A DNA stretch of 64,000 nucleotides from Ipomoea triloba (GCF_003576645.1 NC_044916.1:5309347-5373346), one strand, 5' to 3'. Numbered from the stretch's first letter, positions 23,340 to 35,488 are shown. The notes: generated by a model not told the origin, from the letters alone. A program made the numbers and translations.

Positions 23340-26300
23340 ATTTTGCTTTGACTTTCGGATGGTAACGCAGTGATCACAATAGTTATGTAAAGCAAAAGAA
23401 TACAGAGAGAATATGGAGAAAGTAAAGACGAGGTAAAACTCAGAACCACATTTTTATTGATAACTGTCAATATTTATACATCAAACTGTAACTGCATATA
23501 ACTAACGCTAGAAAGGGGTAGTGGGATAATGGCCACAAAATAAGTATTTACAACATTCCCCCTTGGACATTATCAACTCATACTTATGCCTCGTTAAAAA
23601 ACCTCACTAGAAAAGTCTGTAAGAAAAATCTAGTCGAAGAAAATAGTACACGTTGTATGTTTATAAGTGTTTATTTGTCTACATTTTCCCCTTGTATTAG
23701 ATCATTTGTTTGCTAATCATTCCAATTTTCATAAGGATTAGTGCTTATTTGTGTTATTTTGCAAGGAGAATGAGTTAGAAAGCTTAGGAAGCAAAGATGA
23801 GTATTTTCATGCATTTTGGTGGGCATTAGAGTCAAATGAAGGCCAAATATGTAGCTATGGAGATGGATGCAACACTTCCAAGAGAGGCTAAGAGTGGTGT
23901 TTTCAATGGTCTTAGTCATTTGGGCAAACCAAAACAAAAGAGGAGCAAAAGATCAAGACATCACAATTTTCACTCATTTCGACCATTGTTTGGTATTTCG
24001 ATCGTATCTTAGTCTAGGAATGTTAAAATAAAGTTATTCTTGAGCCATTGAAAACCCAACTTGAAGGGCTACAACTTTGTTGAAGATCATAAAGGCCAAT
24101 GAAATGATTTTGAAGGTGAAAAATAGCGTAGAAACCAAAGTAGCTACACATGATTCAGCTTGCTGGAGGTACACAGCCGGGGGCACGGCCGTGCCAACCC
24201 GAGGAGTGTGCACTGCATTTTTGGGCCTATTTTGGCACAATCGCGCCTATGGCCATGCCACCCCCGCTCTGTTCATATTTAAGCTCATTTTGAGCATTTT
24301 TAACTCGATTTTCAACCTCATTCGAACCCTAGTCATTTTCTTTCACTTCCTTTCATATTTTTAAGTTAGATTGGGCTTAGATTTAGGTTACTAAACATAT
24401 TTGAAGCTTGTAATGAATGACTCAACACTTGAATTTCAAAATTCTACTATCCATTTCAATAGAGAAGCTTTTTTTTCCTTATCTCTTTCTTTTGCAAGAT
24501 TTATGTTTATTACTTGTGCTTTTGTGTTCTTTATGCTATTTAATCATGAGTAGTTAGTTTTTGGACTTGAGTTATGGTTGTATTATCTATCTTGATGCTT
24601 AATTTGTGATTATTGCAAAAAGGAGAAGAACTCCAACTTAGGGTTCATGTGTTTGTGAAAGTTTTGTGTTATATCTTGCTTATGATTGATGTACACATTC
24701 ATTGGCATGTATTTGGAGGATTTCTTGCCTCAACGAGAGTTGGGTGATGAATTCGAGCCACCCCTTGCATAAACCCAATTTACTTCTATGAAAATAAGAT
24801 AAATTGGGGGTCGAAGATGCTAATTGTGCTTGAAGAACTTAGAGTTGATTTACCAAGAAAGTGGGGCAATTCCTTGTTCTAATCCTTGTTAATTTGCTCA
24901 CGTGAGTGACTTATAGACTATGATTCCTACTTACATTCTCGCTTGATTCATTGGTTATTTGTTTTCTATAATCCCATAGGTTGTTAAATCATCTAGATGA
25001 TAATGCTCTCTTGCTTGAGTCCTAGCTCTTTATTTCGTGTTTATCTCTTGTTAATATGTGTTTGTGTTATTTTATTTAGTTACCGTAGCCTCAACCTCAT
25101 TATGCTTTTCTTAGCTTCTTATTGATTTCCTTATACTAATGCCTAATTGCTTGTGATTGCATATTACGTGCCATAACCCACAATCCCCTAAGGACGATAT
25201 TTCACACCTGTATACTCATCATCAGTCATTTTTGCTACATCATATGTAAAACCATGTGTTATACTGGTTATCTCGTTAAAAGCCTTAGCTTAAGATAAAC
25301 TCAATTGGAGAAAATTTAGCTAAGGAAATTAAAAGAATACAACTATAAGCTTTCAGGGCATGATCTTCAAGATTTTCAGGTATGTATATTCAAGAGTGCC
25401 TAGACATTGTTACTCCCCGTGAAGACAATAACCTTAGCTTCCAAGCCTATGCATTCCAATTTTGTTAACATATTTTTCAAAAGTTGACGTAGGCATGAAT
25501 TTAGTGAACAAATCTGCCAGATGGTCAGTAGCGCTCTTTTGGAGTTCATGTGGGTTAACGAACTTAGGCGCAATGTGTTTTGTAAGATTATATTGCCCTT
25601 AACATACTCACTACTCATTTGTGCAACACATGCAGCATTGTCCTCATACAAGACAATGGGAGCGTCAACTCCGCTCGTTATACCACACGAGCTTTGGATA
25701 TGATGTATCAATAACCTCAACCATACACATTCTTGTGAGGTTTCATATAAAGCAATGATTTCTTAGTGATTAGATGAGGTAGCAACTAAGATCTGTTTAA
25801 CGGGCCTCGAAGATATAGTTGTACATCCACAAAGGAAAATATAACCAGCTGTGAATCTGTGGTTTGACATTATGGCTTATGGAGATCGGGCATATAGCAA
25901 GCATATGAGTAACCGATCAATGAGGTGTCCTTGTTACTTTCAAAATAAAGACTGAAGTCTTTTGTACGTTGGAAATATCTAAGGATACGCTTTATCCCCT
26001 TCCAATGTCTTCGAGTTGGGGAGACACTAAATCTAGCAAGTAAATTTACTACAAAAACAATATCTGGTCTAGTGCAGTTAGTCTAATAGAGTAAAGCACC
26101 AATAACATTTAAGTATGGGACTTTAGGTCTTAGCACATCCTAACCATTCCCTTTAGGCAAAAATGGGTCTTTGTTCACTTCAAGGGACTGAAACACCATC
26201 GGACTACTAAGTGATGTGATTCGTCCATATAAATTAAAATTTCTTCAAAAGTTTATTTGTATAACCAGTCAGGAGATGCTCGATCTGTCGGTCAAGACAA

Positions 26301-26425
26301 AACTTGATTTCTCTAAATCATTCATTTTGAATTTCAAATGTAAGCATGAACATGCTTCCACAAGATCGTTGTGTGTCCCAACAATGTTTATATCATCAAC
26401 ATAAATAAAAAATAATGTAATACAC
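23340..26425 (-). mobile_element. Ty1/copia retrotransposon remnant, split by an insertion
   Basis: On the minus strand, 25400-25720 translates to a decayed copia RNase H (LYEDNAACV then YVKG). Positions 26392-26403 encode the reverse-transcriptase YVDD motif (FIYVDDINIVG), followed by LKFKMNDLEK. Frames are broken by shifts, so it is dead. The stretch 23560-23655 (cccccttggacattatcaa, tgcctcgttaaaaaacctc) is the usual 3' end of such elements and continues at 25243 after the nested insertion. Confidence 0.8.
23661..25242. mobile_element. Probable solo LTR nested in the copia remnant
   Basis: 1582 bp insertion with no coding capacity, flanked by TATGT on both sides (23656-23660, 25243-25247). 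The flanking copia sequence reads through when it is removed. Features such as the GC-rich gggggcacggccgtgcc block and a tail with cataacccacaatccc then aaggacgatatttcac resemble Ty3/gypsy LTRs. The ends do not show the usual TG...CA start, so the class is tentative. Confidence 0.6.
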
Positions 26426-26460
26426 ACTCAAGTCAAGAAAATCAAATATTCGTCTAATAA

Positions 26461-26590
26461 GAGTTAAATGACCACTCTCTTTTTTTCTTTGTATATTCCA
26501 AGGGTGAGAGAAAGTGGGATAGAGAGTTAAATGACCACTCTCTTTTTTTCTTTGTATATTCCAAGGGTGAGAGAAAGTGGGATAGGGCCA
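26461..26590. repeat. 65 bp tandem duplication
   Basis: gagttaaatgaccactctct... occurs at 26461 and 26526 with period 65. It contains the ttccaagggtgagagaaagt block also found near the tRNA-Tyr copies. A T run of ~30 follows at 26596-26627. Confidence 0.9.
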
Positions 26591-26591
26591 A

Positions 26592-26628
<37 letters not shown>

Positions 26629-26698
26629 TATATTCCCAGGGTGAGAAAGTGAGATAGAAGAAAAGGGCGTTTGGTTCTTTGCATCCCAGTAATCAAAA

Positions 26699-26793
26699 TC
26701 GGACCTGCCGGATTCGAACCAGCGACCTCAGGATCACCTGTTCGGTAAGCAACCAACTACAGTCCTCCGCTCTACCAACTGAGCTAAGGTCGG
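26699..26793 (-). tRNA. tRNA-Tyr (GUA), probably degenerate
   Basis: Same build as the other two, with GTA anticodon, 22 nt intron and intact A and B boxes. Two changes break pairs: acceptor position 71 gives C-C opposite position 2, and position 43 gives G-G opposite 27. TTTT follows. It could be transcribed but may be a pseudogene. Confidence 0.85.
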
Positions 26794-27212
26794 ATGATGC
26801 CAATTATCAATATAAAATTATATTATAGTATTTCATAGCACGTCAAATTTGAACACCAGTTGAAAAATGCTAAATTACTAATAGCCAACCTGGAGAACAT
26901 ATTAGAAGATGAAGATTCCAAATAAATGTAAAGGTGTTTTTGTGGAGAGTGAAAACTGAAAATTGATTATTTATTGGTGAAGAGGAGAGTCGGCACGGCA
27001 ACAAATTACTCCGTATTATATTTGTAGTGAGGAAAATTAATATATTTTTCATGTTGTTCATCAATTGAGACTTTGTTGAAATTGTTCGCACGGGTTTAGT
27101 TCACTGGTTCAGTAGGATAGTATTTGGGAGAAGGAATTAAGGTGTCGAAGTTCAGCAGACAGTATTTGGGAGAAGAAATTAGGGTTCGAAATTCGACAGC
27201 GGCAATGTGAAG

Positions 27213-27385
27213 ATTATGTCCAAAATGAGCAAATCCTTTGTGTTCACTGGCATTTGACCTTATCTGCTAAGCCATTGAAATTAATGGAAAGCATTTTTTT
27301 TAGCGTGCTCATTATGTCCGAAATGAGCAAATTCCTTGTGCTCACCGGCATTTGACCCTATCTGCAAAGCCATTGAAATTAACAG
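27213..27385. repeat. ~98 bp imperfect tandem duplication
   Basis: attatgtccaaaatgagcaa at 27213 and attatgtccgaaatgagcaa at 27311; both continue through gcatttgacc.tatctgc and gccattgaaattaa. Confidence 0.85.
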
Positions 27386-27513
27386 AATTAATAGTATTCA
27401 AAAAAAAATTGATAATGCTGGCACGCGCCCGGCTGGGCGTTGTTTTGCACGAAACGCGCACAATTTTGCGTGTGTTTTTCAATTTGCACTGTTTCAAAAA
27501 CCCACACTTGTAG

Positions 27514-27717
27514 TCCAGTGGCATCAAACACTTCCCTTTATAAGGGAGGTGGTGGGTTTGAGCCTCAGTGGAGGCAATACTGACTCATGTGCTTCAATAG
27601 GTTGAGAAAGTACTGCATTGTAATAGAGTTAGTTGTATTCGAAAAAAAAAAAATAGGCTGAGAAAGTACTGCATTGTAATAGAGTTAGTTGTATTCGAAA
27701 AAAAAAAAAAAAAAAAC
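27514..27717 (+). mobile_element. SINE with 13 bp target-site duplication and doubled 3' end
   Basis: Begins tccagtggcatcaaacac, box B ggtgggtttgagcctcag, and ends in an A run. It is flanked by cccacacttgtag at 27501-27513 and 27718-27730. The last ~60 bp before the tail (gagaaagtactgcattgtaa...gttgtattcg plus A run) occurs twice in tandem. Confidence 0.9.
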
Positions 27718-27730
27718 CCCACACTTGTAG

Positions 27731-28507
27731 GGAAGTCAAAATCAGAGAATATTCCCTATAAATAGGCAGAACAAAAATGTCATTATAATCAAATAATCAA
27801 AATTTTAAGTTAGTAATAAAAGCAATCAATTCATATAGTTTTTTATGTTACAAATAGGAGGGAGAGATGAGGGAAAAAAGGAAGAAAAAGAAAACAAAAA
27901 GTAATTGCAGCTGACATTCATACCCACAAAACAGGTTTAAAAAAAAAACAAAACAAAACAAAAAAACAAGGTTGCAAAAATCGCGCTCAGTAGTCCCGTC
28001 TCAGCCCCCCCCCCCCCCCTTCCCCCCCTTTTTCGCCAAAAAAAAAAAAAAAAAAAAAAGCAAAGCAGAGACGAGAGAGACGAAGACATCGAGAGGCGAT
28101 GTACTGCGTCGAAAGAAATCTTTGTACTACATGCGACGAGAGAGACGTCGGATGGGTCGCCACCGCCTCTGTTTGAGGTAACCACAGCCACCACCACCGC
28201 CACCAGTCGAACTACTACGAAGCCGCCGCTAACGAGGTTGGGGCCTTGGAGGTCACCTGTCTTGAGCTTTGAGATGGATAGCGATGAAGCTTTGGCCTTT
28301 GAGATTTCATTATTTCAGATCTGATTTCTAAGATCTGTGAGCTTTGGCCACGATTCCATTAATTTTTGAGATTTCATTAATTTTTCGTAATATTAGCGAG
28401 ATCCACGATTCCACGTCCACCACACTTCCCTTTAATGGCCTAATAAAAAATAAAAAGAAATCGGGCGCCTAACATATTTTTCAACCTTGAAAAAAACAAA
28501 AAAAAAC

Positions 28508-28538
<31 letters not shown>

Positions 28539-29041
28539 AACTTGATAAGGCTAGCGTGTGCAATGGCGTTGCTGTGCACGAAACATGCACAGTTTTGCGT
28601 GTTTCAAAACCCACACTTGTAGGGCAATTTATTCTCTCTCTTGCCTTCTCTCTCCTCCAACTCACTATATACTGTTCCAAAACCCCCAAAAAGTTCATTC
28701 ATATGGATGCTCTTATAGGACTATTACAAAATATATAATTTAATATTAAAAAATTGATACAAGCTAGAAAGAGACAAATTTAAGAACAAATAATTAGAAG
28801 GTATACAAAATGTAAGCACTCCATAAAATCCCAAGTATACAACAAAATCTACATTTATTATACAAGTAGGCAAACAACCCAATAGTTTGCTACATTACAG
28901 TTAGAATACATGGTTATTCTACATAAAAATACATGACATATTAGGAGTTACAATTCCAAGGGTAAGAATGTGAAAAAAAAAAAATGAAAAACAAAGGCTT
29001 GATACACACTTAAGTCAAGAAAATCGAATATCCATTAAGAG
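27731..29041. other. Intergenic 3' of kinase gene, low-complexity
   Basis: Includes a C run at 28005-28018, A runs at 28038-28059 and (AAAAC)n at 28495-28530. The block 28545-28620 (gcacgaaacatgcacagttt, tgcgtgtttcaaaacccac) repeats 27430-27510. A CT/CG-rich stretch (28070-28260) reads like a leader or 5' LINE fragment, but no frame is convincing. The A-rich segment 28970-29041 resembles 26420-26470. Confidence 0.45.
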
Positions 29042-32000
29042 CTAAATGCCACGACCAGAACGAGATGATCGAGTTCTGCTACCTACGCTTGAACCGTCTT
29101 TCCTCCACATAGCCTCAAAGTTATGAAAGCATTTCAATGGCCTCACCTGTGTATACATATATAGGAATATAAGTATTCACTCATTATGGCAAACCGAAAG
29201 GTGTTGACTCAAGAGGAAAGGATTTTAGTCATTTAAGTATGAGGTCGGGGGTTCTCGAGTGGCACCCGACCAATCAATTCGGTTAATCTCATTTCATAGG
29301 ATGCAGATATGCGCAAAAAGAGGAGTTATGGCAATAGCAATATTGCGGGAATGAACACGGGGATACCTTCCAGTGCCTCTTCTGGACAAATTTGTTGTAT
29401 ATGGACTCCAGCCTGGGTATTATTTGCTTGAACGTAGGGCGTTGGGATGGCTTCTCGTTCCAACATTCCTCGATTAACCTGAAAAGTCACAGATAAGCGT
29501 CAAGTGACGAAGTTTAAAACTTTCCTCTCGAGGATAGTGATACAATGACCATAGCGTTCGGTTTGAATATAGGCAGCAGCATATAATATCAAGCGAAAGA
29601 AAACAATGCCACACTCACTCTTTAAGCCCGTGGGCATAAAACTTTGCAGATGCTTTAAAAGGCGGGCGCTGTTTTGCAGCATATGATTTAGGCACTTCAT
29701 TGTCTTTCTTTGCGCGGAAAGGAGGACAGCCTTCGATCATCTAAAGCACAGCAATATGGCAAAAGTTCATCCCGCGTAGTTATTATTATATAAAGCTGAA
29801 CTCGTCAAAGTATATTACAAAAGTTCACCTCTTGTAAGATTAAAGCAAAGGAAAAAACGTCCACTTTGGTATCATACTCTTCGTTTTTGAAAACCTCCGG
29901 AGCTACATATCGACCTAGTCATTTAAACCGGGGAAATGGTTAGAGAAGAATTCAGAAGACGGGCATTCTGGAATTGAAAGACGGAACCAATTCAACATCG
30001 CCAACGTTGTCATAAAAATGAAGGCGTTAAACAAAAAAGTCTCGAAAAGCTAATAGCACTCACAAGAAGTCTCATCACATGCGAGGGGCCTATCCTCTCT
30101 AATAACCCTGTTTGTAACTTTCACTAGCTTGCTAACTCCAAAGTCGGCGACTTTCAGATGCCCAGTATCATCCCGCAAAACATTTCTGTTATGTAGCACA
30201 AACATAAGCAAACAACAACATACTTAGAAACTAACCACATAAATTTGAGATTGGAATTCAAGGACAGAATTATTATGGAAAACCATACGAGGGCTCTAGA
30301 TCACGATGAATGATTGCCTCGGGTTTGTTTTCATGCAAATAGTTCATCCCCCTGGAAGACCAAAAATAACTCATTAAAGATATTATTTACGAGACTGGAA
30401 TAACATAGCTAATGCTCGTCCACCCTCAAACATACATAAAATAGAATCCTCTTTTACTTATCTAATAAAAATAAAAATGAGAATCTTCTATATATGTATA
30501 TACATAATCACAGATTGGTATTTGATAATAGCAGAGTCATAACGAACCTTGCAATGTCCATTGCAAATCTAAGAGCTTTTGTAGGCTTAAGTGGCCCATT
30601 AGTATCCAGATAGGTACGCAAATCACCCTGAAAAAAAAAAATTAAAACTGATTTAGTTTGGGAAACAAATATCAAGAACATTAGTTCAAATTACAGTTTA
30701 AGCCAAACAATCCAAGAGAAAATGCCCTTTGAAATGACAATTAAGAAATGATTTTTTTTCTAACGCTCTCTCGGGTAGCGTCAAAAGCTAGCCGAGAATA
30801 GTGAATACCTTTGGTAAATATTCCATCACTATCATCATTGGACTGCTCTGGGTTACAGCGCCAAGAAACTGAACCACATTTGGATGTCTAATTTTCTGGA
30901 GAAGTGTAAGCTCGTCTATAAATGCCTTCCTGCATTAATCAAAGTCGGAACATATAAATCTAACCAATAGCAGGAAGGTGGAAAAACCCCGAAATGTGAC
31001 TTACACTTTCTCCTCATCAGTAATCACTTCCTCTCCAAACTTTTTGACGGCAACTTGTGTTCCCCGCCACGAGGCTATGTGAAATGTTCCCTACAACATC
31101 ATCAATTCTGTTTAGCATTAATAAATGAGAACTTTATGCTGTAGAGATAAATACAAACACACGCACATTTTGTGATTCCAAATTTACAATTGCATTGAGA
31201 TTAAACAAGTTTGTGTCACCTAAAAACAGAGACAACTTCATTATATGGGCACACAATAGGAATCATACTGGAAATAGATTTATGATCTTATCGTACTACT
31301 ACAACAAAATCATTTCCAATATATCAACAAACAAATTATGATATGCAAATCCGGTACAAAAATCCGAGACAGAATATAAGAAATAACGGTAAAATTACAT
31401 CTGTTTGCAGTAGTACCTTGGACAACTCAATACTATTTGAGAAGTCGAGCTCATCTGGACGAATCTCATATTCTGGAACTTGACGAGCATTTTTTACTTG
31501 TGTGGGAGCGACCTGCATGAAAATATCAGTTCAAGAAGATCCCAAAAGAAAAGTAACAACAGGTTGAACCATTCTTATGATCAAATGCATTATCCAAATG
31601 CACTGATTGGTAAAAACAGAAAAGTAATCTCACCGGAGGCCTTGCACCATGTTTCTCCAGTAGCTTAATCATGTCATGGTTTTTATAATGTATTGCATCT
31701 GCCAGAGGCTGTTCAAGCAAAATTAGAATGAGGTGAAAAATTACATCAACTCCACCTACTAGGGTACAAGCAGCAGCACAGATTAGGAGATTCTTTCATA
31801 GTAAAGAGACAAGTAAAACGGAAGCTCCATAAAACACATACTTCAAGCTATTCCTATAATAATTATAGGAGAAACACCTAATCTTTGCCCAACCTAGGAA
31901 CCAACTGAGCTGTCCGCACGGGCAGAAACAACCAAACCCTTAGGTCATGTTATAATCTAAGATTGGTTCAAGGAGGACAACCGGGTCCTACCCTGAAACA

Positions 32001-32743
32001 AAAGCTAAGATTGGGTCAAGGTCACTCAACTAGGCTATAATGAAAGTGAGCCAAACCATACTAAAAGATTAATTCCGATCAATTAGCTAGTCTAACCATG
32101 GTCTTATAAACTCATATTTTATCAATGTGGGACTCTTGACTGGTCATTAGGTGTGAATTTGGTGAAAATCTGTTTTTACTTGTATAAACCTGAGAAAGCT
32201 GGTTGTCTCCTAGACTAAGCACTACCCCTCCTAAGCATTGATGGAGACAATACAGCAGTGGCATACAACATGAAACTTGCATTGATATAAACAATAAAGA
32301 ACAGCTCAAAAATCAAAACTACTCCACATAATCAACAGTAAGAAAAAAAAAATTAGACCAACACCACAGAGTAGTTCCAAGAATTATACCGTGCTACCCC
32401 ACCGGTCCTTGGGATCAACTTTAGCACCATTATCTAGCAACAGCTGGGCAACATCAGTGAATCCCTGGCAAGCAGCCACATGGAGGGCAGTCCTGAAATC
32501 TATATCAGGAGAGTTCACATCAATCCCAGACTCCAAAATCTCCTTAATCCCCTCCAAATCACCCTCATTTGCCGAGTACATCAACCTCACCCTTGGATCA
32601 ATATCCAAAACCCCATCCTCACCATCCTCCTTCCCATCTAACCACTCATCCACAATCCTCTCTGGTGCAAGGGATGACTGCTTCCCCAGTGTGAACCTCA
32701 CCGGAGTCTTCTGCTCCATCTCAAGAAAATGCAATAGGGCCAC
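29042..32743 (-). CDS. Ankyrin-repeat integrin-linked-type protein kinase (complete, 12 exons)
   Basis: Cytosolic Raf-like (MAPKKK-C, ILK group) kinase. Exons high to low: 32390-32743, 31634-31708, 31417-31512, 31005-31090, 30809-30929, 30548-30627, 30289-30351, 30064-30185, 29829-29914, 29619-29740, 29367-29478, 29042-29146; 473 aa, all in frame. Residues ~58-140 hold two to three ankyrin repeats (RTALHVAACQG, ADAIHYKNHD). The kinase domain runs ~165-430: degenerate Gly loop (SKGTF), Lys191 in VAVKK, HRDLEPSN at 286-293, DFG at 306-308, APE, and the C lobe ending RPTFKQII. The HRD+2 Lys is Glu, a known trait of this group. The tail is basic and Ser/Arg-rich (SRTRSSRSGR). Another in-frame ATG at 32719 (MEQKTPVRF) may be the true start, as family members begin near RFTLGKQSS. 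An SINE-like repeat lies in the last intron (~29195-29310). Confidence 0.93.
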
Positions 32744-32968
32744 AACCCCAAACTTTCAAGATTTTGAAATCTGTAAACTATTGAAAAATTGTTGAGAGTC
32801 AACCCAAGTACCCAACTTCGGATCTTGAATACTGCGGAGTTCTGATCTGTGTTTTCTTCTACTCTAAAGAAATTCACAAAAGGGTAGAATCAAGAACGAA
32901 GATTTATACACACAGAGAACTTAATCTAGCTGTGGATCTCTTGAAATAGTCTTTATGAATGTTATGTG

Positions 32969-32977
32969 CATATATAG
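32969..32977 (-). promoter_or_regulatory. TATA box of the kinase gene
   Basis: ctatatatg on the minus strand, about 230 bp upstream of the first ATG; transcription would start near 32940, giving a ~200 nt leader. Confidence 0.5.
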
Positions 32978-32989
32978 AAGGGTTTTAGG

Positions 32990-33840
32990 AAAGGTATTGA
33001 GTTTTGGGAGCTTTTAAAACCCAACGTTGACAATTGCCAACCTTCTAGGGAACGAAGGAGCGTGTAATCGCGGGTATGAGGAAAGTGGACCAGTAGAACA
33101 GCACACGGTGACGACGCAATGAAGCTAAAAGCCTATAGCTTTGTACCCACGAATCTTTCATTTCCAAGAAAATGTGAGCATCATTGCATTTATAACAGAT
33201 ATATGTTTTCTTTCTTGTTTTTTTGGTAAGTAATAAATTCACATATAGCTAAATTTTATTTTGGTCATAATTCAAATTAAAAAGATCAATAAGTCGTTAC
33301 TTCTTTGTCTGACCAACTTCAATATAGTTAATAGCTCACATTCTTATTTTGTCAAAAAGTAATTATAATATTGATTTTTACTCAATTCAAGAAGAAGAAA
33401 AAACTAGGAATTGATTTTTATCTAATGGAAAATGGAGATTTTGGTTAGAATTTTTTTCTTGTAAATATGATTTTTAGGTGGGGTCCCATTTCTAAAGGGA
33501 AAAACTTGTACAGATTGTTGTGCTTGTGCAGCAATCTGGGCGCACAGAAGGTGCAAAGGCGCATAATGCCTTTAGTTTTTTTTTTCTGTCAGAATTTATT
33601 GTTTCCTTTTTTCCTATCTCTCTTCTCACTTGCTTCTCTCTTTTACATGACCTGCAAAAAAAAAAAAAATCACAAAATTTACAACTATTGAGATTATTCT
33701 AATTGGTTCAAATCAATAAAGTTAATAATAAGATGCTTCAATTCTACTTGGAGTCTTTGGTTGGGTTGTCCCCGACTCCCTGGTAGCTAATAAAGTTTTA
33801 TTCTGAGAAAATGATGACTTCAATTAACTAATGAAATGGT
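32990..33840. other. Upstream intergenic region of kinase gene
   Basis: No gene recognised; AT-rich with short homopolymers. The closest frames (65-74 codons) show no family resemblance. Confidence 0.45.
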
Positions 33841-33842
33841 AA

Positions 33843-33945
33843 ATTTAAACCCAGTGGGGTAGCTCAAGTGACAAGTGAGCTCTCTTTGTGGGGAGGAATT
33901 TCGGGAGAACCCGGGTTCCAGCTCCTGTAAATTTATTCACGGAAA
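33843..33945 (+). mobile_element. tRNA-derived SINE fragment
   Basis: Box A ggggtagctcaagtgacaag and box B cccgggttccagctcctg are spaced about 50 bp apart, the layout of a tRNA-derived SINE head. No clear tail or target duplication. Confidence 0.6.
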
Positions 33946-34599
33946 TGCATCATATTAGTTGAAAAATGTTATATTACACAAATTGTCAAAGCACAAGTAA
34001 TTTCACAAAATTTCCTCCATATCCCTCTAAACGAATCATCAGATATAAGTTGAACCCACAAGAATTAATAAGTTTTTTCCCTAATTACATAAATGAAACC
34101 CTAAATGCTTGTTTATTGTTATTGAAGAGGAATCCAGACCATAAGCAAAAGTAACATATTTGAATTTATAATCATGTGTAATAATCAATCCTAAGCAATT
34201 TTTTACTTGTCATTTTTTGTTTCTGAAGTCAAATTCCTTTTCCATATAGTGATATACAAGTTTTAGGGTTTACAATTTTTACAATTTAAAAAAAAAATTT
34301 AGTAATGTTTTCAAATTTAGTGTACATGTGGTGGGGATTCATTGGATGAAAAAAAGGAGAAAATCCTATATATGAATTTACTTGTTTGCCCTTTGATAGA
34401 TACCCAACATGGGAACTCAGTCAGTACCACCCAATAGGCAATTGGACCTCGAACTCTGCAGTCAGCATTTGGGACGTGACCCGTCGATTCCTTAACTATC
34501 CTTCCATAACTTACAATTTATTACACAATTATTATTCAATTATTATCCCTTTATTAGCTATTTACCACCTGCTAATTACCCATAAATTGCCATTACCAT

Positions 34600-35112
34600 G
34601 TACAACGTAACTACTAGCGAAATGTATTAGCGGTTTGTAAAAAAATGTTTGGTAAATTTAACTGTTTAGATTAGCGGTTAACATGTAAAATGACCAAAAG
34701 GATATACATATATTTAATAATAATTTAATCATAATAATAATGTTTTTAAATTAAAAAATTAAAAATTAAAAAGGAAAGGGGAGCCGCGCACAGCGGCTCC
34801 CCTAAATCCCCACTTATCCCACGTCGATGGGATAAGTGGGGAAAGGAGCCTCAAGGCTCCAATTTCATTTTAACGGTGGCAGGCTCCAATTTTGGAGCTT
34901 GCCCCATGGTTTAATTTATATATATATTTTTTTTTATGTAAAGGGCGTTTTGGCGAAATTTGGGGATTTCCCCAAAACGCCAATGCAACACGATGCTATT
35001 TGCAGCGTGTTGCAAATTGGCGGTTTGGAGCAGATCAACATAGTTTTTGGTCAAAACGCCGAAAACAGCGGATCTGTCAAAAATTGGCGGATCCGCCACT
35101 AACCAAACACAC
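34600..35112. mobile_element. Non-autonomous transposon with stacked hairpins
   Basis: The left part has gcggtttgtaaaaaaatgtt and tggtaaattt; the right end is cgccactaaccaaacacacc, typical of MITE ends of the 'ttggt' sort. Between them are several perfect inverted repeats (see 34778-34860) and further short palindromes (ggggatttcccc, gcaacacgatgc/gcagcgtgttgc). Boundaries are uncertain and there is no coding frame. Confidence 0.5.
34778..34860. repeat. Three consecutive perfect hairpins
   Basis: Hairpin 1: ggggagccgc / gcggctcccc (34778-34802, 5 nt loop). Hairpin 2: ccccacttatccca / tgggataagtgggg (34808-34841, 6 nt loop). Hairpin 3: ggagcc / ggctcc (34845-34860, 4 nt loop). GC-rich in an AT-rich setting. 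Confidence 0.9.
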
Positions 35113-35140
35113 CTTTTTTTTTAATGGTCTAGATTGATTG

Positions 35141-35345
35141 ACACACACACACTTCGTTCGCACATATTTAATCAACATTCGCACACACTTCAACTTGAAA
35201 TCTTAATCAATATAGAACATTAAAAAATTTTGAGATCAATGTACATCAATCACCGTTTGTACACATTTAATCACCGGTCTGCACACACTTAATCACCATT
35301 CGCACACATTTTATTACCGTTCGCACACACTTCAACTTAGCATCT
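35141..35345. repeat. Minisatellite of ~24 bp units
   Basis: Five to six degenerate units of the form ttcgcacacatttaatcacc, split by a ~70 bp unrelated stretch (35195-35260). Variation in spacing and sequence rules out a CRISPR array. A (TA)n tract lies at 35445-35482. Confidence 0.75.
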
Positions 35346-35441
35346 TAAATCAATCAATCTAAATCATTAAATTATTAGATGGATGCACAAGATCTGATCT
35401 CACGATCTTACCTAAACAAGTGATCTCATATGATCTAACTC

Positions 35442-35482
<41 letters not shown>

Positions 35483-35488
<6 letters not shown>

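Noticed and set aside
35141..35345. Regular short repeats resembling a CRISPR array
   Set aside because: Units and spacings are degenerate, there are no unique spacers of fixed size, and the setting is a plant nuclear genome.
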